DNA of 57,707 bases from Bradyrhizobium centrolobii (GCF_001641635.1 NZ_LUUB01000079.1:459318-517024), one strand, 5' to 3'; shown: positions 17,733 to 26,229, counted from the first letter of the stretch. Notes: a model not told the origin generated them from the sequence alone. Numbers and translations are program-made.

Positions 17733-18029
17733 CTAGTACGGATACCATTGATCGCGATAGTCGCGCTCGCGCGCGAAGGCGTAGCTCGGGTTGATGCCAC
17801 AATAGGCGTTAGTACCTGAAGCCGTTGCCATGCACTGCTCATAGGTTGCGAATTGGCAGTTGCCCGGGTAGCCCCAGCTTCGCCCCTGCAAGCAGTAGAG
17901 ATCATACGGGCCGCTCGGCGAGACGTAGCTGTGGCGATATTGTCGTGAGGCCGCGGGTGAGATCGAAGCCGCCGACACCAGAATTGAGCTAGCCGATACA
18001 ATCGCGAGAACTAGGCGATTCATCTTCAT
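17733..18029 (-). CDS. DUF3551 family secreted protein
   Basis: Small exported protein (98 residues) of a family almost confined to Bradyrhizobium and relatives. A signal peptide spans residues 1-27 (LVLAIVSASSILVSAASISP). The mature part has the family pattern YCLQGRSWGYPGNCQFATYE, then QCMATASGTNAYCGINP, with four cysteines that could form two disulfides. A purine-rich AGGAGATGAAG lies just before the start. Function unknown. Confidence 0.85.
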   Translation of the reverse strand: MKMNRLVLAIVSASSILVSAASISPAASRQYRHSYVSPSGPYDLYCLQGRSWGYPGNCQFATYEQCMATASGTNAYCGINPSYAFARERDYRDQWYPY

Positions 18030-18328
18030 CTCCTGATTTCAGTTTTCGTCAGCGATCTCAATTCAACCCCATCGGATCACCCTGTAGCCTTTGGCGCGGC
18101 GAGGAGGTCGATCGCGCGCGGGCCGGTCGTGGTTTATCATCCCAATTCGCGCGAACATCGTGGAGCCGCCCTGCTCTGCCGCCAGGATCAGCGCCTCCAC
18201 GGCGGTTTACCATCATCGTGCTCCTTGTTCGGCGGCGCGGCAATGTACGCGCCGGCGTCGCGCAGCGGAACCAGCTTGCGCCTACCGAGGCTCTATCGGA
18301 TATTCAAAAGGCCGCCCCGAGCCTTTGC
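18030..18328. other. intergenic, no gene seen
   Basis: About 300 bases with no open frame that looks coding in either direction; probably contains the DUF3551 promoter on the minus strand. Confidence 0.4.
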
Positions 18329-18517
18329 TCATGGCGTGTTTCGGTACCCCATCGCAGGAGCCACAGGCCGGTTCCAATTGAAGTCGGGCCGCACGTCGGC
18401 GCCGCGCTGGCCGCAAGCCTGGCAAACGAACCGCGGCCCGAGATCTGACAGCCTTATCTCGTCGCCACAGCGGTGGTACGAGCGCACGTCGCCGAAGGTG
18501 ATTTTCTGAGGCCGCAT
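18329..18517 (-). pseudogene. zinc-ribbon-like small protein with apparent internal deletion
   Basis: 62-residue frame beginning MRPQKITFGDVRS and continuing RLSDLGPRFVCQACGQRGAD then VRPDFNWN. The second half matches a common Bradyrhizobium zinc-ribbon-like protein (CxxCG...GADVRPDF). In those relatives, as I recall, about 20 residues carrying a first cysteine group stand between the two halves; here only one cysteine (YHRCGDE) remains. It may be a short variant that still folds or a decayed copy. It lies just outside the left end of the putative element. Confidence 0.5.
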
Positions 18518-18667
18518 GCGAACACGAGAGCCACGGCGGCCGTCACGCCGAACCCGATCATTTCCGCTTTGGTGCGTGCCCCCTCAATCTCTAGGCCCGC
18601 ATCGTCGATTGGAGGATTTGTGCCTAAGCCCGATTGTTTAAATAAATATTTGATTTATCTGAAGTTT

Positions 18668-18681
18668 TGGCGGAAGGGGTG
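18668..18681 (+). repeat. left attachment-site copy (partial tRNA-Ser 3' end)
   Basis: TGGCGGAAGGGGTG, an exact direct copy of the last 14 bases of tRNA-Ser(UGA) at 41787-41800. It is preceded by an AT-rich stretch (TTTAAATAAATATTTG near 18637). A chance match of 14 bases in this window is unlikely but not excluded. Confidence 0.65.
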
Positions 18682-18776
18682 TCTGTCAACCTTCCTTGAA
18701 ATCGCTCGGCTTTTTCGCCTACTCCGATCGTAACCTACGGTTCTAGCCACGTGCTCAGGAGTGCCACTTCCCGGCC

Positions 18777-18899
18777 CTAGTTGGACGCGAGTTCGCGCAG
18801 CGCCTCGCCCTCCCCGGGCACTCTGCTCTCCTTCGCCAAATCCAGGCAGATGCGCTCCATGCGCCCGAGTTCGTCGATGATGTGCTGATCCCGCCCCAT
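18777..18899 (-). CDS. small hypothetical protein (40 aa), possibly truncated
   Basis: Starts MGRDQHIIDELGRMERICLD and continues LAKESRVPGEGEALRELASN. The helical pattern resembles longer Bradyrhizobium small proteins (RICLDLAKESxxPEERAxLLELAxxY, recall) that continue another 15-20 residues, so a TAG may have ended it early. Function unknown. Confidence 0.45.
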   Translation of the reverse strand: MGRDQHIIDELGRMERICLDLAKESRVPGEGEALRELASN

Positions 18900-19015
18900 G
18901 GCGCCGGATCGGACTCGGTCGCTTGCGCACGTCAAGGGTGTCCACACCGTAGTCGTCCCGTGTCGTGGGACAGGCGAATCGGTCACCATGTCCGCTCGAC
19001 ATGGAGGACAGGACC

Positions 19016-19171
19016 ATGAGCCCGACCTATTACGCCGTGCAGGAAGGCAAACTGAACGCAGAGCTGGAGGCCGCGCGTCTCCGTGGCGACTTCCCGGGTA
19101 TGCAAGCCTCGCTCGCCGGCCTGACATCGCTGCTCCGAGGGATGTACGGCCGGCCACAGGCTCAAGTCTAG
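19016..19171 (+). CDS. small hypothetical protein (51 aa)
   Basis: Starts MSPTYYAVQEGKLNAELEAA and ends GMYGRPQAQV. Helical, with GGAGG about 9 bases before the ATG. Its stop codon shares the CTAG palindrome with the stop of the opposing gene, so the two ends overlap by 4 bases. Function unknown. Confidence 0.55.
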   Translation: MSPTYYAVQEGKLNAELEAARLRGDFPGMQASLAGLTSLLRGMYGRPQAQV

Positions 19172-19377
19172 AAATAAGGCCAGACCACCACGCGGCCGGT
19201 TTCTGTATCGAGCACCTTCACGCAATAATCGGCGCTCCCGGCCTCATCGTAGACCCACCTGAAGCGGCTGGGAGGGTACTTCGACATCTTCGAGAGTCCG
19301 CCCTCGTACGGGAGCCCATGGGCCTCATACGCCTGTTCGGCGAGCTCCAGTGCACGATAGATCATGGCGAAATACAA
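19168..19377 (-). CDS. small hypothetical protein (69 aa)
   Basis: Starts MYFAMIYRALELAEQAYEAH; the later part (FRWVYDEAGSADYCVKVLDT then ETGRVVVWPYF) looks like a compact beta hairpin fold. An internal ATG at residue 5 is possible. Convergent with the preceding small gene, sharing stop bases. Function unknown. Confidence 0.5.
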   Translation of the reverse strand: MYFAMIYRALELAEQAYEAHGLPYEGGLSKMSKYPPSRFRWVYDEAGSADYCVKVLDTETGRVVVWPYF

Positions 19378-19588
19378 CTACACTCCTCTCGCTCCTCTAA
19401 TTCCTGCATACGTCGATGACGGGACAAGAGATCTTGTAGCCGCACAGGTGCACTGTCGATGGTATCGGTGATTTTCGGATAACGGTGATTGGACGCGCCT
19501 CAACTCCCGAGATGGTCCGCTCGGAGATGATTGGAGGAGATGGTCAATACACCAGCAAGGACTGATCGAATCTCAGCTTGTCGAGCAC

Positions 19589-20379
19589 ATGCTTTCATCC
19601 TTACGGCTCGCGACAGACGAGCAGATCGAGTACCTATGGCTTGGCCAAGGGAGGATGTCCATCAGCACGGACGGAGATTCAGAAGGAAAACCCCGGATTA
19701 CGATGAGGCTTGCAAGCATCTCGATCGCGGACCACGAAGCGGGGTTTAAGCGAGCTCACGTACTCTTTGAAAAGACGGTCGCCGCAGGGAGATGTTCAAG
19801 CTCCTGAGCGACTCTCAACAGCCGACCTTGCCGCTCCCCTACCGATATCTATCGGTCTACAAAGTTCTGGAAAAGGAATTCAAGGTTGGCAAGAAGTGGC
19901 CAGGTCTCCCAGGACTCCTTTCACCATACGAGGCCGAATATCGCAATTTACGCATCTCAGGCCGCAGCCTGGAGAACTACATCCATGAAGTGCGTGACCT
20001 CTGCGCCCACATCAAGCTGGACACCAGCCCCGCAACTCTTGGTATTACGGGCCTGAACAACGAGGAACTCGGGAAGGTCGAGCAACTGTTTGCTCTCTTG
20101 AAGAAGATCGTCCTCCAGCACTTGACGACGGTTCTTCCGATCCAAGTACAGCATGCGCCACCGCAGCAGTCGATAGCGGACTCTCGCGCAACAGAGCCCG
20201 AGGTTAAGGCTCGGCTCGATAGGGTTCGCGATGAAGATCAAGCGGCTGAGCTAGAGCGTCAGGCTGACCATTGGGAGCACGAGGCGCACGGCCGACCCGC
20301 GGCGCTTTCGGATGCATTCCTTGAGTGCGCGCGACAAGCTCGAAAACTCGCTGGCTTGCTGAAGATGCTGGCTTGCTGA
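19589..20379 (+). pseudogene. unrecognised gene split by a single-base frameshift
   Basis: Two plus-strand frames join naturally if one A is restored in GAAAAG near 19770: the first reads MLSSLRLATDEQIEYLWLGQ ... AHVLFEK, the second continues DGRRREMFKLLSDSQQPTLP ... and runs to 20379. The joined product would be about 264 residues, with a central helical part (FKVGKKWPGLPGLLSPYEAE, SLENYIHEVRDLCAHIK) and a charged, helical C terminus. The first frame stays open back to 19472 without a usual start codon. I do not recognise the family. GC is lower than in the flanking chromosome. Confidence 0.6.
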
Positions 20380-20839
20380 ACATTAAGGGCGAGGCATAGT
20401 TGCGAACTCCGAAGTCGCTTGCCCTTGGCTTACCTATGGCCTCGCAATCGGCGCAGTCATTCTGAGCACCTGCGACAATGTCATTGTCGCAGCGATTAAA
20501 GCCGGCGTGAGTCAAGAGTGGCTAGGCTTTCCAGCCCCCTCCTTGGAGCAGATGACGATTATCGCCGGGGGTATTGCTTGGGTAGAGCCTCACCGCCAGC
20601 AACTTTGTCCAGTCATAACAGCCTCGCGTGATCAGACGCATGCGATCACCTTGCCGCTGCAACAGCAGGCGATAACCGTCGAATTTTGATTTCGTGGTAT
20701 AACTCCGAGCCAGCTGGAACCTGTGCGCCTGCGGTTGCCAAGCAGAACTCGTACGTGGGTCATAGATAAGCCACAGCGGCAGGTTTGCTACAAAGGGGCC
20801 GCCGGGCTCGGACACACATCATCTGGAGTAAGTAATTCA
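20380..20839. other. gene-poor stretch holding a DNA ligase remnant
   Basis: No intact gene. It contains the minus-strand remnant described separately at 20591-20695. Confidence 0.5.
20591..20695 (-). pseudogene. fragment of an ATP-dependent DNA ligase (LigD type)
   Basis: About 35 codons read TKSKFDGYRLLLQRQGDRMR then LITRGCYDWTKL. This is the nucleotidyltransferase motif I region of ATP-dependent DNA ligases (KxDGxR with the AMP-accepting Lys) and the RLITRNGHDWT segment that follows. Sequence on both sides no longer resembles a ligase, so only a scrap of a non-homologous end-joining type ligase gene remains. Confidence 0.65.
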
Positions 20840-21080
20840 ATGGTTGGTCAACGCACGTCCGTCCGCCGCGCCGTGGCCGGAGTCCATTCAGACCCAAATG
20901 AAAAGGACAATGTTGCGGAGGCAATCGATCATGCGTTGCGCGAGGTGCAGGCCGCCCGGCGTGACCTCCGGCTTCTGCCTGCAGCAGGCAGAAGCCATTC
21001 GCAGAATAGATCGAGCCAAAGCCAGCCTTGCTGATCTGGCGCAGTTCCGGAACCGCAAAAACAACTTGTCGCGCGTGTAA
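20840..21080 (+). pseudogene. small hypothetical gene with a frameshift at a perfect palindrome
   Basis: Frame one from the ATG at 20840 reads MVGQRTSVRRAVAGVHSDPN ... AIDHALREVQAARRDLRLL; frame two then reads LQQAEAIRRIDRAKASLADL and ends at 21080. A one-base change near 20976-20981 joins them into a helical protein of about 80 residues. The junction lies in a perfect 12-bp inverted repeat with a 3-base loop (20970-20996). Function unknown. Confidence 0.5.
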
Positions 21081-21263
21081 GACCGGTTTGCGAGCTACAG
21101 GCCGCTTTTGGCCCTGCCCGACCAACCTCAACACTTCTTTCCACGTCCGCTGTCAGGGGGGTAGACCAGAAATGGCTGACGTGACGCCACTCGCGAGTAG
21201 GCTTTGGGAACTCTGCCCCGGCAGGCCGTCGTCAGCATATATTTGGGCACAAGGAGGTGCGAT

Positions 21264-21818
21264 ATGGCGACAACAGCTACCCAAGTCGTTCTTGATACGC
21301 CGGCGGCGGAGTTCCGGCTTCCGGCCACCGATGGCAAAATTTACGCTCTGGACGACGTTGCGGGTGAAAAAGGCACGGTCGTCGTCTTCATCTGTAACCA
21401 TTGTCCCTATGTTAAAGCGGCGATCGACCGCATGGTTTCGGACGCCCGTGTGCTGATGTCGGAGGGCGTCGGCTTTGCAGCGATTTGCTCGAACGATGCG
21501 GCGAGCTATCCCGAAGACTCATTTGAGAATATGAATCGTTTCGCGAAAGCTCATGATTTCCCGTTTCCATATCTCCACGACGAGACTCAGACGGTCGCTC
21601 GAGCGTATGGAGCGGTCTGTACGCCGGACTTCTTCGGTTACAATGCCGACCGCAAGCTCAAGTATCGCGGCCGGCTCGACGAAGGCCGCACAACTCCGCC
21701 TCGCGCAGGGGCGCCCCGAGAGCTTGTCGAGGCCATGCGTGCGATTGCGACCACCGGTGTGGCGCCGGCTGACCAAAAGGCGTCTATTGGCTGCTCGATA
21801 AAATGGAAGGACGAATAA
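21264..21818 (+). CDS. thioredoxin-family / AhpC-TSA-like protein
   Basis: Cytoplasmic thiol protein of 184 residues. The start at 21264 follows AAGGAGG with 6 bases spacing. N-terminal peroxiredoxin-like pattern (APAAEFRLPATDGKIYALDD in outline), then the thiol motif FICNHCPYVKA near residue 45, a CxxC pair. Conserved later parts: ICSNDAASYPEDS, YLHDETQTVARAYGAVCTPD and KLKYRGRLDEGR. This is the usual pattern of the thioredoxin-like family with an NHCPYV site. It stands alone, is undamaged, and probably handles peroxides or disulfides; the partner is unknown. Confidence 0.88.
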   Translation: MATTATQVVLDTPAAEFRLPATDGKIYALDDVAGEKGTVVVFICNHCPYVKAAIDRMVSDARVLMSEGVGFAAICSNDAASYPEDSFENMNRFAKAHDFPFPYLHDETQTVARAYGAVCTPDFFGYNADRKLKYRGRLDEGRTTPPRAGAPRELVEAMRAIATTGVAPADQKASIGCSIKWKDE

Positions 21819-22248
21819 AGCCGAGCCCTGTCCTAAGCGCCCCACCGGCTACAGAACACGACCTTTTTTGCACGTCGGCTACTCTTTTGCCGTTACGGCC
21901 TTGCAGGCGAAACATCTTTCAAAAAGTAGAGTTTATGCGGACCTGCGGCAAACGTCAGTTGCTCACGGTGAAGCGGAAGCGGCTAGCAGATAAAGCCGGC
22001 TGACCGGGTCGAAAATGACCCAGGCTGTGTGAAAACGCGAAAATTGACGAAGCGTGGAGAATCTACTTCTCACGTTACGCGGTATTGGAGCTCAGTATGC
22101 TCTCCGTAATCTCAGAAGCGGCGACAAATGGAATACCTTTCTTTGCAATTTAAGCGCCGGCGCGTTTTCACACAACCAAGACCCGAAGCCGACATCAGTT
22201 TTCGAGCAAGCTCGCTGAAACACCACAGGTGTTGGCGGCCTCTCCGGT
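21819..22248. other. intergenic region with a MITE-like inverted repeat
   Basis: 430 bases without a gene. Most of it is the inverted-repeat element described at 22026-22174. Confidence 0.5.
22026..22174. repeat. MITE-like element with terminal inverted repeats
   Basis: Perfect 14-bp inverted repeats (TGTGTGAAAACGCG at 22026-22039; CGCGTTTTCACACA at 22161-22174), extended imperfectly outward by about 10 bases on each side. The 150-bp size, lack of coding capacity and position between genes suit a miniature inverted-repeat element. Similar GTTTTCACACA ends are frequent in Bradyrhizobium intergenic DNA (recall). Confidence 0.55.
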
Positions 22249-23025
22249 TTAAAGCCCGCTAAACCAGTTGTAACCTTCATCCTCCCAGTAGCCGCCGGTA
22301 TAGTTGTTGAGCACGGCAAGCCCGATGACGTGCTTAGGATTTTTGAAACCGAGCTTGGTCGGAATGCGCACGCGCATCGGAAAACCGTATTTCGGCGGCA
22401 GGACCTCTCCATCGTACTTGAAGGTCATCTGCGTCTGCGGATGCAGCGCCGTGGCCATGTCGATGGAGCTCGAATAGCCTTCGGCGCAGGTGAAATGCAC
22501 GTACTTTGCCCGCGTATCGGCGCCAATCCGGCGGAGAAATTCGCTGAGCGGCGTTCCCGTCCATTTTCCAACCGCACTCCAGCCCTCGACGCAGATAAGG
22601 CGGGTAATCTGCGTCTCCTGGGGCAGCGCGTACAGCCGATCGAGCGTCCATGTCCGTTTGTCGTCGACCAAACCGTCGATCAAGAGCTTGTAATCGTCTT
22701 CGTCAATATCGGGCGCATTCTCCTCGCGATAATACGCATTGAACGGGAAAGGACGCGTGATCGCGGTTTCTGGATAGGTCGGTGCAAGTCGGTTCGGGTC
22801 GAACAACCATGCCTGCACGCGATCATTGAAGCGAGACACGATGCGCAGCGCATTCTCAGCCGACGGCCCATCGATGATGTCGCATCCTGTCAGAAAGACG
22901 AGCGCGCCGACGCCTGCGCCGGCCTGCAGGAAGGCGCGACGGGTTGGCTCGGGCAGGAGCTTGACAGCGTCCTTGGCCAGCAGTTCGGCGTCGATCCCGG
23001 GAACCGATGATCTCGAACGAAACAT
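22249..23025 (-). CDS. Tat-exported molybdopterin oxidoreductase (sulfite oxidase fold)
   Basis: Periplasmic molybdenum enzyme of 258 residues. N-terminal twin-arginine signal PTRRAFLQAGAGVGALVFLT near residues 27-46 with a cysteine (GCD) just after. The molybdenum-ligand cysteine lies in LICVEGWSAVGKWTG near 143, followed by FTCAEGYSSSID and PKYGFPMRVRIPTKLGFKNP, the fold's usual pterin-contact region. GAGGAG lies 8 bases before the ATG. Relatives pair with a membrane cytochrome b561, but here only a scrap of that gene remains upstream, so its electron partner may be missing. Confidence 0.88.
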   Translation of the reverse strand: MFRSRSSVPGIDAELLAKDAVKLLPEPTRRAFLQAGAGVGALVFLTGCDIIDGPSAENALRIVSRFNDRVQAWLFDPNRLAPTYPETAITRPFPFNAYYREENAPDIDEDDYKLLIDGLVDDKRTWTLDRLYALPQETQITRLICVEGWSAVGKWTGTPLSEFLRRIGADTRAKYVHFTCAEGYSSSIDMATALHPQTQMTFKYDGEVLPPKYGFPMRVRIPTKLGFKNPKHVIGLAVLNNYTGGYWEDEGYNWFSGL

Positions 23026-23052
23026 CTCTTGTCTCCTCAGCGGCCGCAGATT

Positions 23053-23150
23053 TCAAACCCTCACCGCAAGCATCGCTACGGCGTTGATCCAATGGGGAAC
23101 CTGGACATCAAGCGGATGGACCGGCTCTCTCGCCCCTTCGAAACCCCGGC
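23053..23150 (-). pseudogene. N-terminal scrap of a cytochrome b561 gene
   Basis: The minus strand reads VHPLDVQVPHWINAVAMLAV then RV and a stop. HWINAVAML is the hallmark first-helix start of the cytochrome b561-type partner of sulfite-oxidase-fold enzymes. Everything after the first half helix is missing. It lies directly upstream of the molybdopterin enzyme gene, where the intact partner would be expected. Confidence 0.6.
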
Positions 23151-23349
23151 CCGCCGAGGGTTGCCTACGCCGCGCTTCCTAGTTCCCGCATGGGCAACTG
23201 TGGTAATCTAGGTTTGGCAGCTATCAAATGCCGCAGGGATCGGCGGAGTTCCTCGAAATCCCTGGCGCGCGAGATGGAATTGACCCGCGTCGTCGAGGTC
23301 ATCCTGGCAGCTGCCAAAGCAGTTGCTCCAAATCATCAGGGAGGAAGCG

Positions 23350-23970
23350 ATGTCTCGCACGACAGCGTATTTGCTGCGAATGATTAGTTTTGCCGCCATT
23401 CTGGCGGCGCCCGTGGCATGGGCTCAGGAGGCTCCGCCGGTACGGGTGCGTGGCACTATCGAAGGCGTCATCGATAGCGCTACCTACGTGGTTAAGACAC
23501 GCGATGGAGCCGAACTAAAGGTGACGCTTGCCGAAAAGCCGCAGATCGCCGGCGTTGTCAAGGCGTCGCTTTCCGATATCAAGGAGGGCTCGTTCGTGGG
23601 CGTTACCGCCATGCCCAAGGCCGACGGCAGCTTGAGCGCACTCGAAGTACACATTTTCCCAGAGGCCATGCGCGGGACTGGTGAAGGACACTATCCGTGG
23701 GATCTTCGGCCCCAGAGCACGATGACGAACGCGAATGTTGAACAGATCGCTGCGGCTGTTGATGGGCGCACGTTGACGTTGAAATACAAGGACGGCGAGA
23801 AGAAAATCTTCGTCCCCGCCGATGCACCCATCGTCGCTTACGGCCCGGGAGACAAGAGCGATCTCAAGCCTGGCGCGAAAGTCCTCATCATCGCGGCCAA
23901 GCAGTCCGATGGAACATTGCAGGGTCGCGCCTGGCGCGTCGGTCGGGATGGACTAACGCCGCCAATGTGA
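23350..23970 (+). CDS. periplasmic protein of unknown function (DUF5666-like)
   Basis: 206 residues; start supported by GGGAGGAAGCG ahead of the ATG. The signal peptide ends near residue 26 (AAPVAWAQ). The mature protein has two beta-rich repeats: RVRGTIEGVIDSATYVVKTR with a later KVTLAEKPQI, and VDGRTLTLKYKDGEKKIFVP followed by KPGAKVLIIAAK. This resembles the OB-like DUF5666 fold. It is divergent from the molybdopterin enzyme and cytochrome remnant, and may have belonged to the same redox cluster (inference). Confidence 0.7.
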   Translation: MSRTTAYLLRMISFAAILAAPVAWAQEAPPVRVRGTIEGVIDSATYVVKTRDGAELKVTLAEKPQIAGVVKASLSDIKEGSFVGVTAMPKADGSLSALEVHIFPEAMRGTGEGHYPWDLRPQSTMTNANVEQIAAAVDGRTLTLKYKDGEKKIFVPADAPIVAYGPGDKSDLKPGAKVLIIAAKQSDGTLQGRAWRVGRDGLTPPM

Positions 23971-24597
23971 CTGCAGCATGAGCGAGAAGCTTCGAGAGTG
24001 AGCAGCTCTTTCTTGTGAAGCGCGACGGCAATACGCGGAATCGGATCAGGCGGTAGCGCCGAACAGCGCCGAGAGCTGGTACCTCCGGCTACGGCCCCGA
24101 GCGGAACAACGCGTTAAGCCGTTACCTCGTCAGCTGTCTGAGCAAACCGGGCCGCTTTCAATTGGTGGATCAGCGGAGGAGGAATGAGATCTGGAGCGGC
24201 CGTCACGATCCCTTGTCAAAGGGGTCTGCTCTAACCAACCGTGACGATAGCCATTGGCAATCTTGGGTTCGACATTGCTGCAGCCTTGCTGACGGAGTCG
24301 CTGTTTCGCCTCTTGGTCAAGCTCTTCGGTGATTTCGACGGGTATACCTTGCCGGCCAGCTGCGCTAGGATGGCGGCTCAAACGGGCGAGAAAAATTGTA
24401 CAATCTCGCTAGCTGCCCTTGAAGCGGCACGTGCCGAAATCTTCGCGATGGAGCGGGCAGCGACCGTGCCGTGGGGAGGCATTTTGACTGGCAATCCCGG
24501 CGCCGCTCCTTTGCCTACGCCGCCAGCATTTATATTTCGCAGGCTCGCGCTGCTCCTGCAGCTCGGAACGTTTCGGTGAAAGCAACGGAGGATCACA
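23971..24597. other. gene-poor region
   Basis: About 630 bases. Overlapping open frames exist on both strands (roughly 24130-24580) but none shows a recognisable domain, a ribosome site or consistent codon use. It holds the promoter and ribosome site (GGAGGATCACA) of the following gene. Confidence 0.45.
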
Positions 24598-25695
24598 ATG
24601 AGCTGGTCCTATCTCCAGAGATGGAAATTCACTGATAGCTGCGGAAGGCCGCGTGTGCCCGGAGGGATCCACGTGGGCTGCGCTCATGACGGCCAGCAGC
24701 ACGACCATGCAACGCGGCGCGCGCTGCTCAAAGCTGGGGTTGCGATCGTCGGCGGTGCCGGGCTGGCGACAGTTGTCGACCCGCGTGAGATATTCGCGCA
24801 AATTCGAGTCTTCCCACCGCCACCGCCGGCGGTTAACCCCATCGCCGGTCTCATGGATACGCATGTTCACGCGGCGCCCGACGTCTTCGGCCGGTCGCTG
24901 GACGATGAGGAGGTCGCGGCCCTCTATAAGGAGCGCGGGCTGGATTCGCTCGTTCTCAAAAATCACGTCGTGCAGACTGCCGACCGGGCTTGGTTCGCGC
25001 GCAAGCACGTTGCCGGCCTGAAAATATTCGGCGGAGTAGTCCTTAATTCACCGGTCGGCGGAATAAATCCGGATGCGGTTAACTGGATGTGGCGCATGCA
25101 GGGTGGCTTCGGCCGCGTCGTGTGGTTTCCCACCTTCGATGCCGACAATCATGTCAAGCATTTCAAGGACGCGCCGGAAGGCATCAAGGTGCTCGACGCT
25201 GATGGACAGGTTCTTCCGGCAGTGCGCGAGGTGCTCAAAATCTGCGCCCAGCAGAAGCTCGTTGTTCAGACCGGGCATCTATCGACGAGCGAGGCCCTCG
25301 CTGTCATCGAGGCCGGTCGCGATGCCGGCGTGGATCGCATGGTCGTCACCCATGCTCAGTTCGAGGTTGTCAACATGAGCTTCGAGCAAATGAAGAAGGC
25401 CGCGTCGATGGGCGCGAAGCTCGAACTGTGCGCGATGGGTCCACTGATGGGACCGGAGGCGCATTTGGAGTGGATGCGGAACTGGCGGCGAGTGAAAGTG
25501 GAGGAGACCGCCGCCGCAGTGAAGGAAGTTGGCGCGCAAAACTTCATTCTCGCGACCGATCTGGGTCAGACTGGCAATCCGAGCCCGGCCGACGGGCTGC
25601 AACTGTTCGTCACTGACCTGATGAAGGCCGGCCTGACTAAAGATCAGATCACGACGATGGGACGCGAGGTGACCGGTAACCTGCTGATGGGCTGA
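24598..25695 (+). CDS. DUF6282 amidohydrolase-like protein with Tat-type leader
   Basis: 365 residues, likely exported. The start is backed by GGAGG 6 bases upstream. The N terminus has a His-containing segment (GCAHDGQQHDH) directly followed by a twin-arginine motif TRRALLKAGVAIVGGAG. The body is a TIM-barrel hydrolase type with metal-ligand candidates DTHVHAAPDVFG (near 85), VQTGHLS, VTHAQFE and LATDLGQTGNPSP, which fits DUF6282, a branch of the amidohydrolase superfamily. The reaction is unknown. The next Tat-leader gene begins 18 bases downstream. Confidence 0.85.
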   Translation: MSWSYLQRWKFTDSCGRPRVPGGIHVGCAHDGQQHDHATRRALLKAGVAIVGGAGLATVVDPREIFAQIRVFPPPPPAVNPIAGLMDTHVHAAPDVFGRSLDDEEVAALYKERGLDSLVLKNHVVQTADRAWFARKHVAGLKIFGGVVLNSPVGGINPDAVNWMWRMQGGFGRVVWFPTFDADNHVKHFKDAPEGIKVLDADGQVLPAVREVLKICAQQKLVVQTGHLSTSEALAVIEAGRDAGVDRMVVTHAQFEVVNMSFEQMKKAASMGAKLELCAMGPLMGPEAHLEWMRNWRRVKVEETAAAVKEVGAQNFILATDLGQTGNPSPADGLQLFVTDLMKAGLTKDQITTMGREVTGNLLMG

Positions 25696-25712
25696 CTATT
25701 GCGAAGGTCGTC

Positions 25713-26114
25713 ATGTCAGAGCTCGAACACGCACACCAACACGCTCACGATCACCATCACGCCTGCGCCAACCTCTTCGGCTGCGGCGACGAGAAGGGAA
25801 CGGGTATCATCCGCGAGGATATCAACGACGCCTTCTTTGACGATCGCGCCTCCGATCGCTTCCTCCATATGGATCACGTCGATCAGGGGATTTTTGGTGA
25901 CTACTTGTTCGCCCGTGGCCGCTGGCGTCGGAAGTTCCTAAAAGCGAGCAGCTTCATGGGTGTGCTGGCTGCTGTCGAGCCGTGGTTCACCAGCCTTGCT
26001 CAGGCCCAGGAGTCCGGCCCAGGAGTCCGGCGCTGGGCCTATGCGCCTTCCCAGCCTGACGGTCGCGTGCACGAAATGTCTGCTTCTCACCAAGAGCGGC
26101 CACAACTTCGATAA
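25713..26114 (+). pseudogene. truncated Tat-leader protein, His-rich N terminus
   Basis: The 133-residue frame begins with a His-rich stretch (HAHQHAHDHHH), then GCGDEKGTGIIREDINDAFF, LHMDHVDQGIFGDYLFARGR and a good twin-arginine motif WRRKFLKASSFMG. After about residue 97 the sequence becomes atypical and stops. A perfect 13-bp tandem duplication (26005-26030) sits at that point and would shift the frame. From recall, this leader belongs to acetamidase/formamidase-like proteins several hundred residues long; that assignment is weak. It would be co-transcribed with the DUF6282 gene. Confidence 0.55.
26005..26030 (+). repeat. 13-bp tandem duplication
   Basis: CCCAGGAGTCCGG occurs twice head to tail. 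Thirteen is not a multiple of three, so the duplication changes the reading frame of the gene it lies in. Confidence 0.9.
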
Positions 26115-26229
26115 TTGGAGATTATCGCAAGTGTGCAGTCTGTTAGCGAGCGAGACGGATTGCGAACTGCCCTGCCCCCTTCGTGTCGAACGTAGTCCCA
26201 AGTTTGGGCGGGTCCATTTGTAGTTCGTC

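Noticed and set aside
20970..20996. 12-bp perfect hairpin as a transcription terminator
   Set aside because: No T-run on either side, and it lies within a likely coding region.
24130..24580. Overlapping open frames on both strands
   Set aside because: Neither shows a domain, a ribosome site or a convincing start; left as gene-poor sequence.
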